This document shows, in pieces, positions 53,985 through 63,630 of a DNA stretch of 64,000 bases. The translations under genes were made by a program, and so were the position numbers. The notes beneath the pieces were generated by a model. The model worked only from the letters and a program-made list of their open reading frames with translations, ran no database searches and was not told where the DNA came from. The DNA is taken from assembly GCA_026129135.1 (NCBI GenBank), contig JAHCIQ010000009.1, positions 1-64,000 on the forward strand. The letters are read 5' to 3'. The stretch comes from Cyanobacteria bacterium TGS_CYA1 (GTDB taxonomy: Bacteria > Cyanobacteriota > Vampirovibrionia > Obscuribacterales > Obscuribacteraceae). Positions within the stretch are counted from its first letter, which is position 1. Each line of letters opens with the position of its first letter.

Positions 53985-55004
53985 ATGAATGGTCCTGAAA
54001 TAAAAGGTAAAAAGGTCCTAGTTACCGGAGCAGCGGGCTTTATCGGTTCTCACTTAACCGAACAGCTTGTTCAACGTGGTTGTAGTGTCACAGCGCTTGT
54101 ACATTACAACTCCAGAAACGACTGGGGATGGCTAGAAAGCAGTTCTAGTGATGTTAAAAGTTCTTTGAATGTTCAACTTGGAGATGTCACTGATTCAGAA
54201 CATGTTCACTCTCTGGTTCAAAATCAGGATATAGTGTTCAACCTAGCAGCTCTAATAGCTATACCTTACTCATATCATGCTCCAGAATCGTACATCAATA
54301 CAAATGTTAGAGGAGCCCTCAACGTCGTTCAAGCAGCTAAGCGTTCTAATAAAACCAAAGTCGTTCAAATTTCAACCAGCGAAGTTTATGGCACGGCAAA
54401 ATTTGTCCCGATTACCGAATATCACCAATTATGCGGTCAGTCTCCATACGCAGCCAGTAAAACTGGAGCAGATCAAATTGCTCTTTCATTTTTTCACGCA
54501 TTTCAAACCCCAGTAACCGTGATAAGACCATTCAATACGTTTGGACCCAGACAATCCGCTCGAGCAGTAATTCCCACGATTATTTCTCAATTGTCTGCAG
54601 GGCACGAAACTGTCAAGCTTGGCGCTCTTGACCCTACTCGCGATTTTACATATGTCGACGACACTGTGGATGGTATCATCACTGCTGGTTTTGCTGAAAA
54701 TACTAACGGTGATGTATTCAATCTGGGAACTGGGTTCGAAGTTTCTATCGCTCAAACTGTAGATCTGATCAAAGAGCTTATGAATAGTCAAGCTACAGTG
54801 CAGGTTGATGAGAAAAGATTGAGACCAGAAGGTAGTGAAGTAGAAAGACTTTGTTCAGATAATTCCAAAGTATTCAAATACTGTGGCTGGAAACCTACAC
54901 ACGCAGGATTAGATGGATTAAAAGCAGGCTTGAGTAAAACGATTGAGTGGTTTTCGAAAATAGAAAATCTCGAAAGATATAAAACAGGAATATATAACGT
55001 TTAA
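53985..55004 (+). CDS. legB: NDP-sugar 4,6-dehydratase, LegB type
   Basis: A 339-residue extended SDR enzyme that makes the 4-keto-6-deoxy sugar at the start of the legionaminic pathway (GDP-GlcNAc in the Campylobacter route). NAD motif VTGAAGFIGSHL, active site TSEVYGTA with SPYAASKTGAD (Tyr-x3-Lys), and FNTFGPRQSARAVIP in the substrate domain. It is not the PseB type, which has a distinct N-terminus (GGTGSFG). It follows the acetyltransferase gene by 32 nt. Confidence 0.88.
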   Translation: MNGPEIKGKKVLVTGAAGFIGSHLTEQLVQRGCSVTALVHYNSRNDWGWLESSSSDVKSSLNVQLGDVTDSEHVHSLVQNQDIVFNLAALIAIPYSYHAPESYINTNVRGALNVVQAAKRSNKTKVVQISTSEVYGTAKFVPITEYHQLCGQSPYAASKTGADQIALSFFHAFQTPVTVIRPFNTFGPRQSARAVIPTIISQLSAGHETVKLGALDPTRDFTYVDDTVDGIITAGFAENTNGDVFNLGTGFEVSIAQTVDLIKELMNSQATVQVDEKRLRPEGSEVERLCSDNSKVFKYCGWKPTHAGLDGLKAGLSKTIEWFSKIENLERYKTGIYNV

Positions 55005-55009
55005 TTGAA

Positions 55010-56236
55010 ATGCTGATAGGACAAGAAACACTGGTGCTCTCGAAATCCACATCAAAATCCCCTTCAGAATTGGTGAAGCTTGTTTGCGAAAAAATTCGCT
55101 TGTCCTGCAAATTAGAAACAGGCGAACTTCCTCTTCATGAGCCTTCCTTCGAAAGCAATGAATGGAAATATGTAAAAGACTGCATCGATAGCGGTTGGGT
55201 TTCTTCCGTAGGAAAATACGTTAACGCTTTCGAAGATAAACTCTGTGAAGTTACTGGCTCCAAACGTGCCATAGCAGTGTCCAACGGAACCTCAGCTCTA
55301 CATATGGCATTCAGACTTGCAGGTGTACTTCCAGGAGACGAAGTCTTAGTTCCCAGCATTACCTTCGTTGCTACTGCTAATGCAATCAGTTACACGCAGG
55401 CAATTCCTCACTTTGTCGATTCAAGCAAAACGAGCCTTGGCGTTTGTCCTATTAAGCTTAAATTGTGGCTTGAAAAATCAACCAAACGCAAAAAAGATTC
55501 GTTAATCAACGCTGAAACTGGTCGACGTATAGCCGCTTTGGTAGTAGTACATGTTCTAGGTCACTCCGCAGACTTAGACGCTATCAGCGAAATTTGTAAA
55601 GAATATCAAATCAAACTCATTGAAGACGCTGCCGAAGCTCTCGGAACCTACTATAAAGGGCGGCACGTTGGAAACGATGGACTAATATCTTGCCTGAGTT
55701 TTAACGGTAATAAGACGGTTACAACCGGCGGCGGCGGCGCCATTCTAACTAACGATGACACCATCGGCGATATCGCAAAACACATAACCACCACAGCCAA
55801 AGTTCCTCATGCCTGGCACTTTTTCCATGATCAGCTAGGATTTAATTATCGAATGCCTAATCTCAACGCAGCTCTCGGGCTGGCTCAGTTGGAAATATTA
55901 CCAGAATATTTAAACCGAAAATCGCAACTTGCGCAAAATTATGAAAAGGCGTTTTTTGAAGTAGATGGGGTCCAATTTTTCATGCCTCCTTCTAATACTA
56001 AAAGCAACAATTGGTTGAATGCTCTAATGTTGCAGGACGGATTGCTGGAGCCGTTATTGGATTACTCTCACAAACATAAGATTTTCACACGACCGCTTTG
56101 GACTCCAATGCACGAACTTCCTATGTACTCTTTATGTCCCAAACAAAATTTGGAAAATGCACAATGGCTTTTCAGAAATCTAATAACTCTCCCCAGCGGT
56201 CCTAAACTGGGGAGAGCGTCAGTTCAAAATGGATAA
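55010..56236 (+). CDS. legC: PLP-dependent aminotransferase, LegC type
   Basis: A 408-residue DegT/DnrJ/EryC1 aminotransferase that converts the 4-keto sugar from LegB to the 4-amino sugar. HEPSFESNEWKYVKDCIDSG and GWVSSVGKYV are typical of the LegC subfamily, and the PLP lysine lies in SFNGNKTVTTGGGGAIL. The N-terminal 30 residues are a little longer than usual. It starts 5 nt after legB and overlaps legG by 8 nt. Confidence 0.88.
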   Translation: MLIGQETLVLSKSTSKSPSELVKLVCEKIRLSCKLETGELPLHEPSFESNEWKYVKDCIDSGWVSSVGKYVNAFEDKLCEVTGSKRAIAVSNGTSALHMAFRLAGVLPGDEVLVPSITFVATANAISYTQAIPHFVDSSKTSLGVCPIKLKLWLEKSTKRKKDSLINAETGRRIAALVVVHVLGHSADLDAISEICKEYQIKLIEDAAEALGTYYKGRHVGNDGLISCLSFNGNKTVTTGGGGAILTNDDTIGDIAKHITTTAKVPHAWHFFHDQLGFNYRMPNLNAALGLAQLEILPEYLNRKSQLAQNYEKAFFEVDGVQFFMPPSNTKSNNWLNALMLQDGLLEPLLDYSHKHKIFTRPLWTPMHELPMYSLCPKQNLENAQWLFRNLITLPSGPKLGRASVQNG

Positions 56237-57380
56237 AATTCGAATTTGCGTAGTTACTAGTTCTCGCTCCGACTACGGTCTTCTGCTAGAACCGCTAAAA
56301 GCGTTCCATAACGATCGACAAATTGATTGCAAATTGATTGTCACCGGAACGCACCTATCAGCTGAATTTGGCAACAGTTACAAACAGATTGAAAAAGACG
56401 GTTTTAAAATCGACGCTAAAATCGATATATCAGAACAAAGCGATTCTATTTTGGGCACGCTGGATACAATGAGTAATGCTATTTCAAAAATAGGAGCACA
56501 AATTTTTCAATTCTCACCCGACTGGGTTTTGGTACTTGGAGATAGATTTGAAACTCTTTCTATTGTACAGGCAGTTTTAATTTTAAACATACCTGTTATT
56601 CATCTGTGCGGCGGAGACATTACGGAAGGCGCATTCGACGACTCCATTCGACATGCAATTACCAAGTTATCTCACTTGCACTTCGCAACCACTTTGGAAG
56701 CGGCAAAAAGAATAGTGCAAATGGGTGAAAATCCAGAAAATGTCATTGTGGCTGGAAGCACTGGAATCGATTCTCTATTAGCATGCAAGAAGATGGATTT
56801 AGAAACATTCGAAAATTCTATCGATTTCAAATTGAAAAGAAAAAATTTGCTAGTTACTTTTCACCCGATAACTACAGATTTAGATCGAGGAGTTAAACAG
56901 CTTCAAGAACTGCTTCTAGCCTTAAAATCAATAGATTCGGAATATGGAATTATTATCACAAAGCCCAACTCCGATCCAGGAAATACCGAGTTTCTTCACG
57001 AACTTGATCAATTTACAAAACAAAGGCCAAACACCAAAATGATCGCCTCACTTGGAACTGTTTTATATGCGAATGCACTTATGCACTGCGATGTGGTTAT
57101 AGGAAATTCTTCAAGTGGTCTCTACGAAGCTCCATCAATGGAAATACCAACAGTCAATGTAGGTGATCGACAAAAAGGAAGAACCCTCGCAACATCTGTT
57201 GTAAGTGTTGATGCGAAATGTGAAACCATAATTGACGGAATTAAAATGGCTCTTTCAAAAGGCAAAGAAAAAACCGAAAATCCTTATGGGAACGGCAACG
57301 CTACCGAAATTATTTTGTCCAATATCAAACAAATAAAGAACCCGAAAAGTTTGTTGAAGAAGAAGTTTTATCATGCATAA
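56229..57380 (+). CDS. legG: Hydrolysing NDP-GlcNAc-type 2-epimerase, LegG/NeuC
   Basis: A 383-residue GT-B-fold enzyme that epimerises C2 and releases NDP, giving 2,4-diacetamido-2,4,6-trideoxymannose for LegI. TSSRSDYGLLLEPLKAF at the start, VLVLGDRFETLSIVQAV, HLCGGDITEGAFDDSIRHA and VIGNSSSGLYEAP are the hydrolysing-epimerase signatures. Overlaps of 8 nt at both ends with legC and legI show tight coupling. Confidence 0.92.
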   Translation: MDKIRICVVTSSRSDYGLLLEPLKAFHNDRQIDCKLIVTGTHLSAEFGNSYKQIEKDGFKIDAKIDISEQSDSILGTLDTMSNAISKIGAQIFQFSPDWVLVLGDRFETLSIVQAVLILNIPVIHLCGGDITEGAFDDSIRHAITKLSHLHFATTLEAAKRIVQMGENPENVIVAGSTGIDSLLACKKMDLETFENSIDFKLKRKNLLVTFHPITTDLDRGVKQLQELLLALKSIDSEYGIIITKPNSDPGNTEFLHELDQFTKQRPNTKMIASLGTVLYANALMHCDVVIGNSSSGLYEAPSMEIPTVNVGDRQKGRTLATSVVSVDAKCETIIDGIKMALSKGKEKTENPYGNGNATEIILSNIKQIKNPKSLLKKKFYHA

Positions 57381-58470
57381 CGATCCTCAAAGAGTTTTGA
57401 TAATTGCAGAGGCTGGAGTGAACCATAATGGGTCACTGAAGCGAGCAATTGAAATGGTCAAAGTTGCGAAAGAATCTGGGGCAGATGTCGTGAAATTTCA
57501 GTCATTTAGTGCGGATTCGATTACTACTCGAACCAACCAGATGGCCGATTATCAAAAAAGAAACACCAAATCCGATACCGCACAGTGGGCAATGTTGAAG
57601 CAATTGGAATTGAGCGAGGATGACCATTTTACTTTATTTGAATGCTGCAAGAAGGAAGGTATTGAATTTGTTTCGTCTCCCTTTGATGTTTACTTCGTGC
57701 AGTTTTTAAAGAATCTTGGAGTTACTAAATACAAAATTCCTTCCGGTGAAATCACTAACGGTCCTCTACTCTTAGCAATAGCGAACACCGGAATTCCCGC
57801 AATACTCTCTACCGGAATGTCTACGCTGGAAGAAGTTACTAGAGCGCTAAAAGTTTTATCTCATGGGTATCTATGCAAGTCTAGTATTCCAACTGATTTC
57901 TCCGATTCGATAACACTTGCAGAAACAGAAATATTGAAAGAATATGTTTCGCTGTTGCACTGCACCAGCGAATATCCAGTTGAGCCTCACAAAGCCAATT
58001 TAAGAGCGATCGAAAAATTGAAAAAAACTTTCGGACTCACGACCGGTTTTTCAGACCATACTCAAGGAGTAATGATTTCTATTGCGGCGGTCTCTCTGGG
58101 AGCACAAATCATCGAAAAACATTTCACCCTCGATAAAACACTGCCCGGACCGGATCACCGCGCCTCACTCGATCCCTTGGAATTACAACTGTTAGTCTCT
58201 TCTATTAGAAATGTCGAAAACGCGATGGGAACGGGAGACAAAATACCGACTGAAGATGAGCTGAAAGTGTCAAAAGTGGCGCGAAAAGTTCTGGTCGCAT
58301 CAAAAAAAATAGCTATTGGCGAATCTTTTTCTGAATCAAATCTAACAGTCAAGCGTGGAGGGAACGGAATTTCACCCATGGATTATTGGAGCCTACTTGG
58401 CAAGAAGTCTTCCCGCGCTTATGATTTGGATGACGTTCTTTTAGAAGACCTCCAGTTTAAGTCGAGTTAA
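57373..58470 (+). CDS. legI: Legionaminic acid synthase (NeuB family)
   Basis: A 365-residue PEP-condensing synthase. NeuB barrel: LIIAEAGVNHNGSLKRAIEM, KFQSFSADSI, HCTSEYPVEPHKANLRA and IEKHFTLDKTLPGPDHRASL. A C-terminal SAF domain follows from about residue 300 (VLVASKKIAIGE). It acts after LegG to give a nonulosonic acid, which PtmB can activate. It is followed 3 nt later by ptmE. This is the second NeuB-type synthase in the window. Confidence 0.92.
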   Translation: MHNDPQRVLIIAEAGVNHNGSLKRAIEMVKVAKESGADVVKFQSFSADSITTRTNQMADYQKRNTKSDTAQWAMLKQLELSEDDHFTLFECCKKEGIEFVSSPFDVYFVQFLKNLGVTKYKIPSGEITNGPLLLAIANTGIPAILSTGMSTLEEVTRALKVLSHGYLCKSSIPTDFSDSITLAETEILKEYVSLLHCTSEYPVEPHKANLRAIEKLKKTFGLTTGFSDHTQGVMISIAAVSLGAQIIEKHFTLDKTLPGPDHRASLDPLELQLLVSSIRNVENAMGTGDKIPTEDELKVSKVARKVLVASKKIAIGESFSESNLTVKRGGNGISPMDYWSLLGKKSSRAYDLDDVLLEDLQFKSS

Positions 58471-58473
58471 TAA

Positions 58474-59517
58474 ATGGATTGGCGACAAATTCTCATGCCC
58501 CCAGAAACTACCGTCCTGGACGCGCTCCAGGTGATAGATTCTGGCGCCGTTCAGATTGCTTTGGTAGTAGATGAAAATCAAAAACTACTCGGAACTTTGA
58601 CTGATGGGGACATTCGAAGAGGAATTCTCGCTGGATTTCCTTTGAGCGTTCCAGTGAAGGAGGTAATGAACTCCAAACCAGTCGTTGCAAAAGCTGACCA
58701 ATCTTCTGAAGCTCTTGCAGAGCAGATGCAGGCACTTGAACTGCTTCAACTCCCGGTAGTAAATGAGAATGGAAAAGTTATAGCCGTTCGATTCCTCAAA
58801 GACATTTTAAAGAAACCACATCAAAACAATTTGGTTGTTTTGATGGCTGGTGGCTTTGGCACACGATTGAAACCACTAACAAATGACTGTCCAAAGCCGA
58901 TGCTTCCTGTTGATGGAAAACCCATACTTCACGGGATCATAGAGCGCATAGCGAATCATGGATTTAGCAAATTTGTAATAACCGTTCATTACAAAGCTCA
59001 TCAAATTACGGAATATTTCGGAAATGGTCATAAGTTTGGAGTAGATATTTCTTATATTCACGAGAAAGATGCACTCGGTACTGCTGGAGCGCTAAACCTT
59101 TTGCCAGAGGTTCCCAAAGAACCATTCTTTGTTATGAACGGAGATTTAATTACCTCCGTCAATTTCAAACAGTTACTAGCATTTCACAATCAGCAAGAAG
59201 CTGATGCGACTATGTGCGTTCAACCATACGACTTCAGAATTCCATTTGGAGTAGTTAACGTTGATGACAACTCCATCAAAAGGGTGGAAGAGAAGCCTTT
59301 GAAAAGCTTTCTAGTCAATGCGGGCATTTATGTGTTGGAACCAAAAACTTTGGATTGCTTGGAAAAGCGATCAAAACTGGAAATGCCCGATTTCTTTAAC
59401 ATTCTGATAGACCGAGGAAACAAAGCTGCTGCATTTGCAATTCATGAAAAATGGCTTGATATTGGTCGTCCAGAGGATTTCGCAAAAGCCAGCAACGTTT
59501 TCAGCGCAGTTGTTTAA
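58474..59517 (+). CDS. ptmE: Sugar nucleotidyltransferase with CBS pair, PtmE
   Basis: A 347-residue enzyme. Two CBS domains (residues about 8-115) precede a GT-A-type nucleotidyltransferase (VVLMAGGFGTRLKPLTNDCP, then LGTAGALNLLP and VMNGDLIT). This is the PtmE architecture that makes GDP-GlcN/GlcNAc-type sugars feeding the legionaminic pathway. The CBS pair suggests allosteric control by a nucleotide. The GDP-sugar route is known from Campylobacter; use here is inference from the gene set. Confidence 0.9.
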   Translation: MDWRQILMPPETTVLDALQVIDSGAVQIALVVDENQKLLGTLTDGDIRRGILAGFPLSVPVKEVMNSKPVVAKADQSSEALAEQMQALELLQLPVVNENGKVIAVRFLKDILKKPHQNNLVVLMAGGFGTRLKPLTNDCPKPMLPVDGKPILHGIIERIANHGFSKFVITVHYKAHQITEYFGNGHKFGVDISYIHEKDALGTAGALNLLPEVPKEPFFVMNGDLITSVNFKQLLAFHNQQEADATMCVQPYDFRIPFGVVNVDDNSIKRVEEKPLKSFLVNAGIYVLEPKTLDCLEKRSKLEMPDFFNILIDRGNKAAAFAIHEKWLDIGRPEDFAKASNVFSAVV

Positions 59518-59582
59518 GTCGTTTTAACTGTTCAACTTAGGTCTCTTAGCGCCTTTTCAAGTGTCAAGCACTGTCAACTGTT

Positions 59583-60920
59583 ATGCTTGGCGGACTAATT
59601 CCTTTCGGGTCATACTTCATGGACACAAATACAGCAAATATGCCTTCTCTCTTATCTGAAAAAACAGAAGAGAAAACACTTTACGGCTTGCCTTCAAAAG
59701 TCTTGTTTTGCAAAAAATGTGTCATTTCCAATCAGCGCCCGAATTCTGCCGTTGAATACTTCCATACAGCGGACTCGAAAAAATCCACCATCTTTTTTGA
59801 TGAAGATGGAGTTTGCGATGCCTGCCGTTATGCTGAAAGAAAAAACAACACAATAGATTGGAACGCCCGCAAAGCAGAATTAAAAGAGCTTTGCGACAAA
59901 TATCGTAAAAACGATGGATCTTATGATTGTCTGGTTCCGGGTTCGGGAGGTAAAGACAGCTTTTATGCAGCTCATATTCTAAAAGAAGAGTATGGAATGC
60001 ACCCTCTCACAGTAACGTGGGCCCCTCACGTTTATACCGAATGGGGTTGGAAGAATTTTCAATCTTGGCTTCATGCTGGTTTTGATAACTATCTATGCAC
60101 GCCAAACGGTCGTGTTCATCGTTTGTTGACTCGATTAGCTGTAGAGAAGTTATTTCATCCCTTTCAGCCATTCATAATTGGTCAAAAAAACCTTGCTCCT
60201 CGTATGGCCGCACTCTTCAATATTCCTTTGATTTTTTATGGAGAAAATGAAGCTGAGTACGGCAATCCTATTGCAGATACAAACTCCGCAAAACGAGATT
60301 GGACATACTTCACTGCCGCTGACAAATCAAAAATTCATTTGGCTGGAACTTCAGTAGAAGAACTTGTAAACGACTATGCGATGGATAGATCCGATTTACA
60401 GCCATATCTTCCATCAGATCCAGAAGTAATCGAATCTAAAAAAATAGAAGTTCACTACTTGGGTTATTACCTCAAATGGCATCCACAAAGTTGCTACTAC
60501 TACGCTGTGGAACATGGCAATTTTGAAGCATCTCCAGAAAGGACGCCCGGTACTTATAGCAAGTACAACAGTATTGACGACAAAATTGATGATTTTCACT
60601 ACTACACCACTTTTGTGAAATTTGGCTTGGGGAGAGCAAGTTATGATGCGGCCCAAGAAATTCGCTCGAACGATATAACGAGAGAAGAAGGTGTGGCGCT
60701 CGTTAAACGTTTTGATGGAGAATATCCCGATCGTTTCGACAAAGAAATTTTTGAGTATTTAAGCATCAATAAAAAAGAGTTTCCAAAAGCTACCTCTAAG
60801 TTCGCTAATCCCACAATGAACAAAGAGTATTTCCTTGAGTTAGCTGATAAGTTTCGCTCACCCCACCTGTGGCAAAAAGAAAGCGGAATTTGGAAACTAA
60901 AACACTCAGTTGATGGCTAG
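59583..60920 (+). CDS. wbpG: N-acetyl sugar amidotransferase (WbpG/PseA family)
   Basis: A 445-residue PP-loop ATPase that, with HisF/HisH-type partners, converts an N-acetyl group of a sugar to an acetamidino group. Zinc-type cysteines (CKKC at 46-49 and CDAC about 90) precede the PP-loop SGGKDSFYAAHIL, and the YLGYYLKWHPQS-type region follows. The start is uncertain; ATGs at 59583, 59619 and 59640 are all in frame without a clear ribosome binding site. It overlaps the HisF-like gene by 8 nt. Confidence 0.9.
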   Translation: MLGGLIPFGSYFMDTNTANMPSLLSEKTEEKTLYGLPSKVLFCKKCVISNQRPNSAVEYFHTADSKKSTIFFDEDGVCDACRYAERKNNTIDWNARKAELKELCDKYRKNDGSYDCLVPGSGGKDSFYAAHILKEEYGMHPLTVTWAPHVYTEWGWKNFQSWLHAGFDNYLCTPNGRVHRLLTRLAVEKLFHPFQPFIIGQKNLAPRMAALFNIPLIFYGENEAEYGNPIADTNSAKRDWTYFTAADKSKIHLAGTSVEELVNDYAMDRSDLQPYLPSDPEVIESKKIEVHYLGYYLKWHPQSCYYYAVEHGNFEASPERTPGTYSKYNSIDDKIDDFHYYTTFVKFGLGRASYDAAQEIRSNDITREEGVALVKRFDGEYPDRFDKEIFEYLSINKKEFPKATSKFANPTMNKEYFLELADKFRSPHLWQKESGIWKLKHSVDG

Positions 60921-61671
60921 ATTAATTGCCCGATTAGACATTAAAGGACCGAATCTGATTAAGGGCGTCCATTTAGAGGGTTTACGAGTCATAGGAGACC
61001 CTCAATTATTTGCGCAGAAATACTACAATGATGGCGCTGATGAGCTCATTTACATGGATTCGGTAGCGAGTCTTTATGGTAGAAACAATCTAGTAGAAAT
61101 TGTAAAACACACTGCTCAAAACATTTTCATACCTCTGACTGTCGGAGGCGGAGTTAGGAGTGTTGAAGATGCGACTCAGTTATTGCGGTCTGGTGCGGAT
61201 AAGGTTGCCGTGAACACCGCATGCGTGGCGAATCCAAGTCTGATTAATGATCTCGCAAATAGATTCGGCTCCCAATGCGTTGTTCTCTCCGTTGAAGCAA
61301 AAAAAACCAGTCATGGTAAATGGGAAGCATACACTGACAATGGCCGAGAAAAAACTGGCAAAGACGTTTTAAACTGGGTATTAGAGGCTGTTGAACGAGG
61401 AGCGGGAGAAGTCCTTTTAACTTCTGTGGACAAAGAAGGTACAAAAAAAGGATTTGATGTCGAACTGGTAAAAACAATTACAGGTAAAATTTCTGTACCA
61501 GTCATCGCCAGTGGTGGCATGGGGCAGATCTCACATATTTTTGAAGTTCTGCAAAATGGTGGCGCAGATGCCGTAGCTTTAGCCAATGTTTTGCACTATG
61601 ACACTCAGCCCCTTAAACTAATTCGCAAAGAATTGTCCGCCAAATACCCTCTAATGAGACCAGTAAGTTGA
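60913..61671 (+). CDS. HisF-like cyclase subunit for sugar amidination
   Basis: A 252-residue TIM-barrel protein of the HisF family: ARLDIKGPNLIKGVHLEGL at the start, LTVGGGVRSVEDATQLLRSGADKV, TSVDKEGTKKGFD (Asp130-type residue) and VIASGGMGQISHI. Next to a WbpG-type gene it delivers ammonia for amidination rather than making histidine. I use the ATG at 60913; a TTG at 60910 is also in frame. It overlaps the HisH-like gene by 4 nt. Confidence 0.9.
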   Translation: MARLIARLDIKGPNLIKGVHLEGLRVIGDPQLFAQKYYNDGADELIYMDSVASLYGRNNLVEIVKHTAQNIFIPLTVGGGVRSVEDATQLLRSGADKVAVNTACVANPSLINDLANRFGSQCVVLSVEAKKTSHGKWEAYTDNGREKTGKDVLNWVLEAVERGAGEVLLTSVDKEGTKKGFDVELVKTITGKISVPVIASGGMGQISHIFEVLQNGGADAVALANVLHYDTQPLKLIRKELSAKYPLMRPVS

Positions 61672-62312
61672 GCAAAATTACTATTATTGACTATGGAATG
61701 GGAAACGTTTTCAGCGTGGCAAGAGCCTTTGAGCACTGCGGAGCTGAAACTCTCCTAACTGATAAACCAAACGAAATTCTGTCAGCATCACACTTAGTCC
61801 TTCCTGGTGTGGGTGCTTTTGCAGATGGAATGAAAGAGTTAAATAAAAGGTCTTTACCTGCCGTAATTAAAGAGTTTGTTTCTAGCAACAAACCATTCAT
61901 TGGAATTTGCCTTGGAATGCAAATGTTGTTTGACAACACTGAAGAGTTTGGTATTCACGAAGGACTTGGAATTATACAAGGCTGCGTTATAGCTATTCCT
62001 AGTAAGAAGATAGATGGCAATCTGAGGAAAGTTCCCCATATTGGATGGAATAAAGTTGTAGTTGACAGCAATTTTCAAGGAAAAGAGCCGATATTCAATT
62101 CGTTAGACGATTCTTTCTACAGTTATTTTGTTCACTCTTTCACAGCCATCCCTTCAAATCCAAAGAACTTATTGGCTAATTGCGATTACCAAGGCTTTTC
62201 AGTGACAGCCGCAGTTAAACAAAATAATGTCTACGGTTGCCAATTTCATCCCGAAAAAAGTGGTGAAACTGGACTTTCTATTATTCGAAACTTCATTGCT
62301 TTGAACTCCTAA
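61668..62312 (+). CDS. HisH-like glutamine amidotransferase subunit
   Basis: A 214-residue class I glutaminase: ITIIDYGMGNVFSVARAFEH at the start, the nucleophile Cys in FIGICLGMQMLFD, and the His-Glu of the triad in YGCQFHPEKSGETG. It would hydrolyse glutamine and pass ammonia through the HisF-like partner to the sugar amidotransferase. TTG start overlapping the preceding stop. Confidence 0.91.
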   Translation: MSKITIIDYGMGNVFSVARAFEHCGAETLLTDKPNEILSASHLVLPGVGAFADGMKELNKRSLPAVIKEFVSSNKPFIGICLGMQMLFDNTEEFGIHEGLGIIQGCVIAIPSKKIDGNLRKVPHIGWNKVVVDSNFQGKEPIFNSLDDSFYSYFVHSFTAIPSNPKNLLANCDYQGFSVTAAVKQNNVYGCQFHPEKSGETGLSIIRNFIALNS

Positions 62313-62336
62313 AAAGTCACTCAGCAGGAAATAAAA

Positions 62337-63566
62337 TTGAACATCAACCCTCAGACAAAGAACAAGTCCAAATTAGCCATTAATGGTGGTAAACCAGTCC
62401 GACCAACGCTTTTGCCTTATGGGCGTCAAAGCATATCAAAAGAGGATCTAGAGCGCGTTTGCAAAACACTGCAATCGGACTGGCTCACACAAGGCCCTGA
62501 GATAGAACGATTCGAACAAGCCATGGCAAAATTCGTTGGAGTTAAGTTTGCAATAGCATTTAACAGTGGGACTTCAGCGTTACATGGAGCTTACTACGCT
62601 GCTGGTTTGTCTCCAGGAGACGAGGTTTTATTATCACCCATTACATTTGCCGCCACAGGCAATGCGGCACTCTACCTCGGAGCTTCTCCAGTGTTTTGTG
62701 ATGTAGAGCCTAATTCGGGCAACATTGATGTTAGCGCTGCTGAAAAGATGATTAGCAAAAAAACAAAAATCTTAGTAGGCATAGATTATTCAGGACAACC
62801 TTGTGACGCCGATGAATTAAGCCTCATCGCAAAAAAACACGGTTTAGTTTTTATCGTAGATGCAGCACACTCACTAGGTGGAACCTATAAAAGCAAACCA
62901 GCTGGAAGCTTAGCAGACATGTCTGTTTTGAGTTTTCACCCCCTCAAATCGATTACGACAGGCGAAGGAGGAATGGTCCTCACCAATGATTCCAAATATT
63001 ATGACAAGTTGCTGACGTTTCGGACTCACGGTATCGAGAAGCGCTACGAGAGGTACGTTAACGCCGATGAATATCAAGGCGCTTGGTACCACGAAATGCA
63101 AAATCTGGGATTTAATTACCGTATGACTGACATTCAAGCCTCTTTAGGACGCAGTCAACTAGAGCGTCTTACTAAATTCATAGACCGTCGAAGAGAAATT
63201 GCCTCTGCATACAAAAAAAGCCTTGCCACCATGAATGGTATCGAGTTTTTAATCGAGAAAGAGCACCGCGAGTCTGCTTACCATTTGTTTCCAATACTGC
63301 TTTCAAAAGAACCTCTAGCTCTGAATCGCAAACTTATTTTTGAAGCAATGCGAGCGGAGAATATTGGTGTGCAAGTTCACTACCTTCCCATATACCGCCA
63401 TCCTTACTACAAAGACAGACTATCCATGGAGGTTCCTAATTGCCCCGAATCAGACAGATTCTATTCTCGCGAAATTTCACTTCCTATTTTTCCCGACATG
63501 AAAGACTCCGATATTCGAGATGTCGTCACCGCCCTAGACAAGGTTTCTAGAGAGTTTCTGCAATAA
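62337..63566 (+). CDS. pseC: PseC-type aminotransferase
   Basis: A 409-residue PLP aminotransferase of the pseudaminic pathway, acting on the PseB product at C4. PTLLPYGRQSISKEDLERV, LQSDWLTQGPEIERFEQAM and SPITFAATGNAALYLGA are PseC signatures. The PLP lysine lies in FHPLKSITTGEGGMVL. TTG start with AGGA 8 nt upstream. PseB, which makes its substrate, is not in the window. It lies 24 nt after the HisH-like gene. Confidence 0.87.
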   Translation: MNINPQTKNKSKLAINGGKPVRPTLLPYGRQSISKEDLERVCKTLQSDWLTQGPEIERFEQAMAKFVGVKFAIAFNSGTSALHGAYYAAGLSPGDEVLLSPITFAATGNAALYLGASPVFCDVEPNSGNIDVSAAEKMISKKTKILVGIDYSGQPCDADELSLIAKKHGLVFIVDAAHSLGGTYKSKPAGSLADMSVLSFHPLKSITTGEGGMVLTNDSKYYDKLLTFRTHGIEKRYERYVNADEYQGAWYHEMQNLGFNYRMTDIQASLGRSQLERLTKFIDRRREIASAYKKSLATMNGIEFLIEKEHRESAYHLFPILLSKEPLALNRKLIFEAMRAENIGVQVHYLPIYRHPYYKDRLSMEVPNCPESDRFYSREISLPIFPDMKDSDIRDVVTALDKVSREFLQ

Positions 63567-63630
63567 GAAAACCGTTTCTTAAAATTTATTCGATATCTCT
63601 TGAAAAGCCCGCTATATAATAGTCTCCTTA

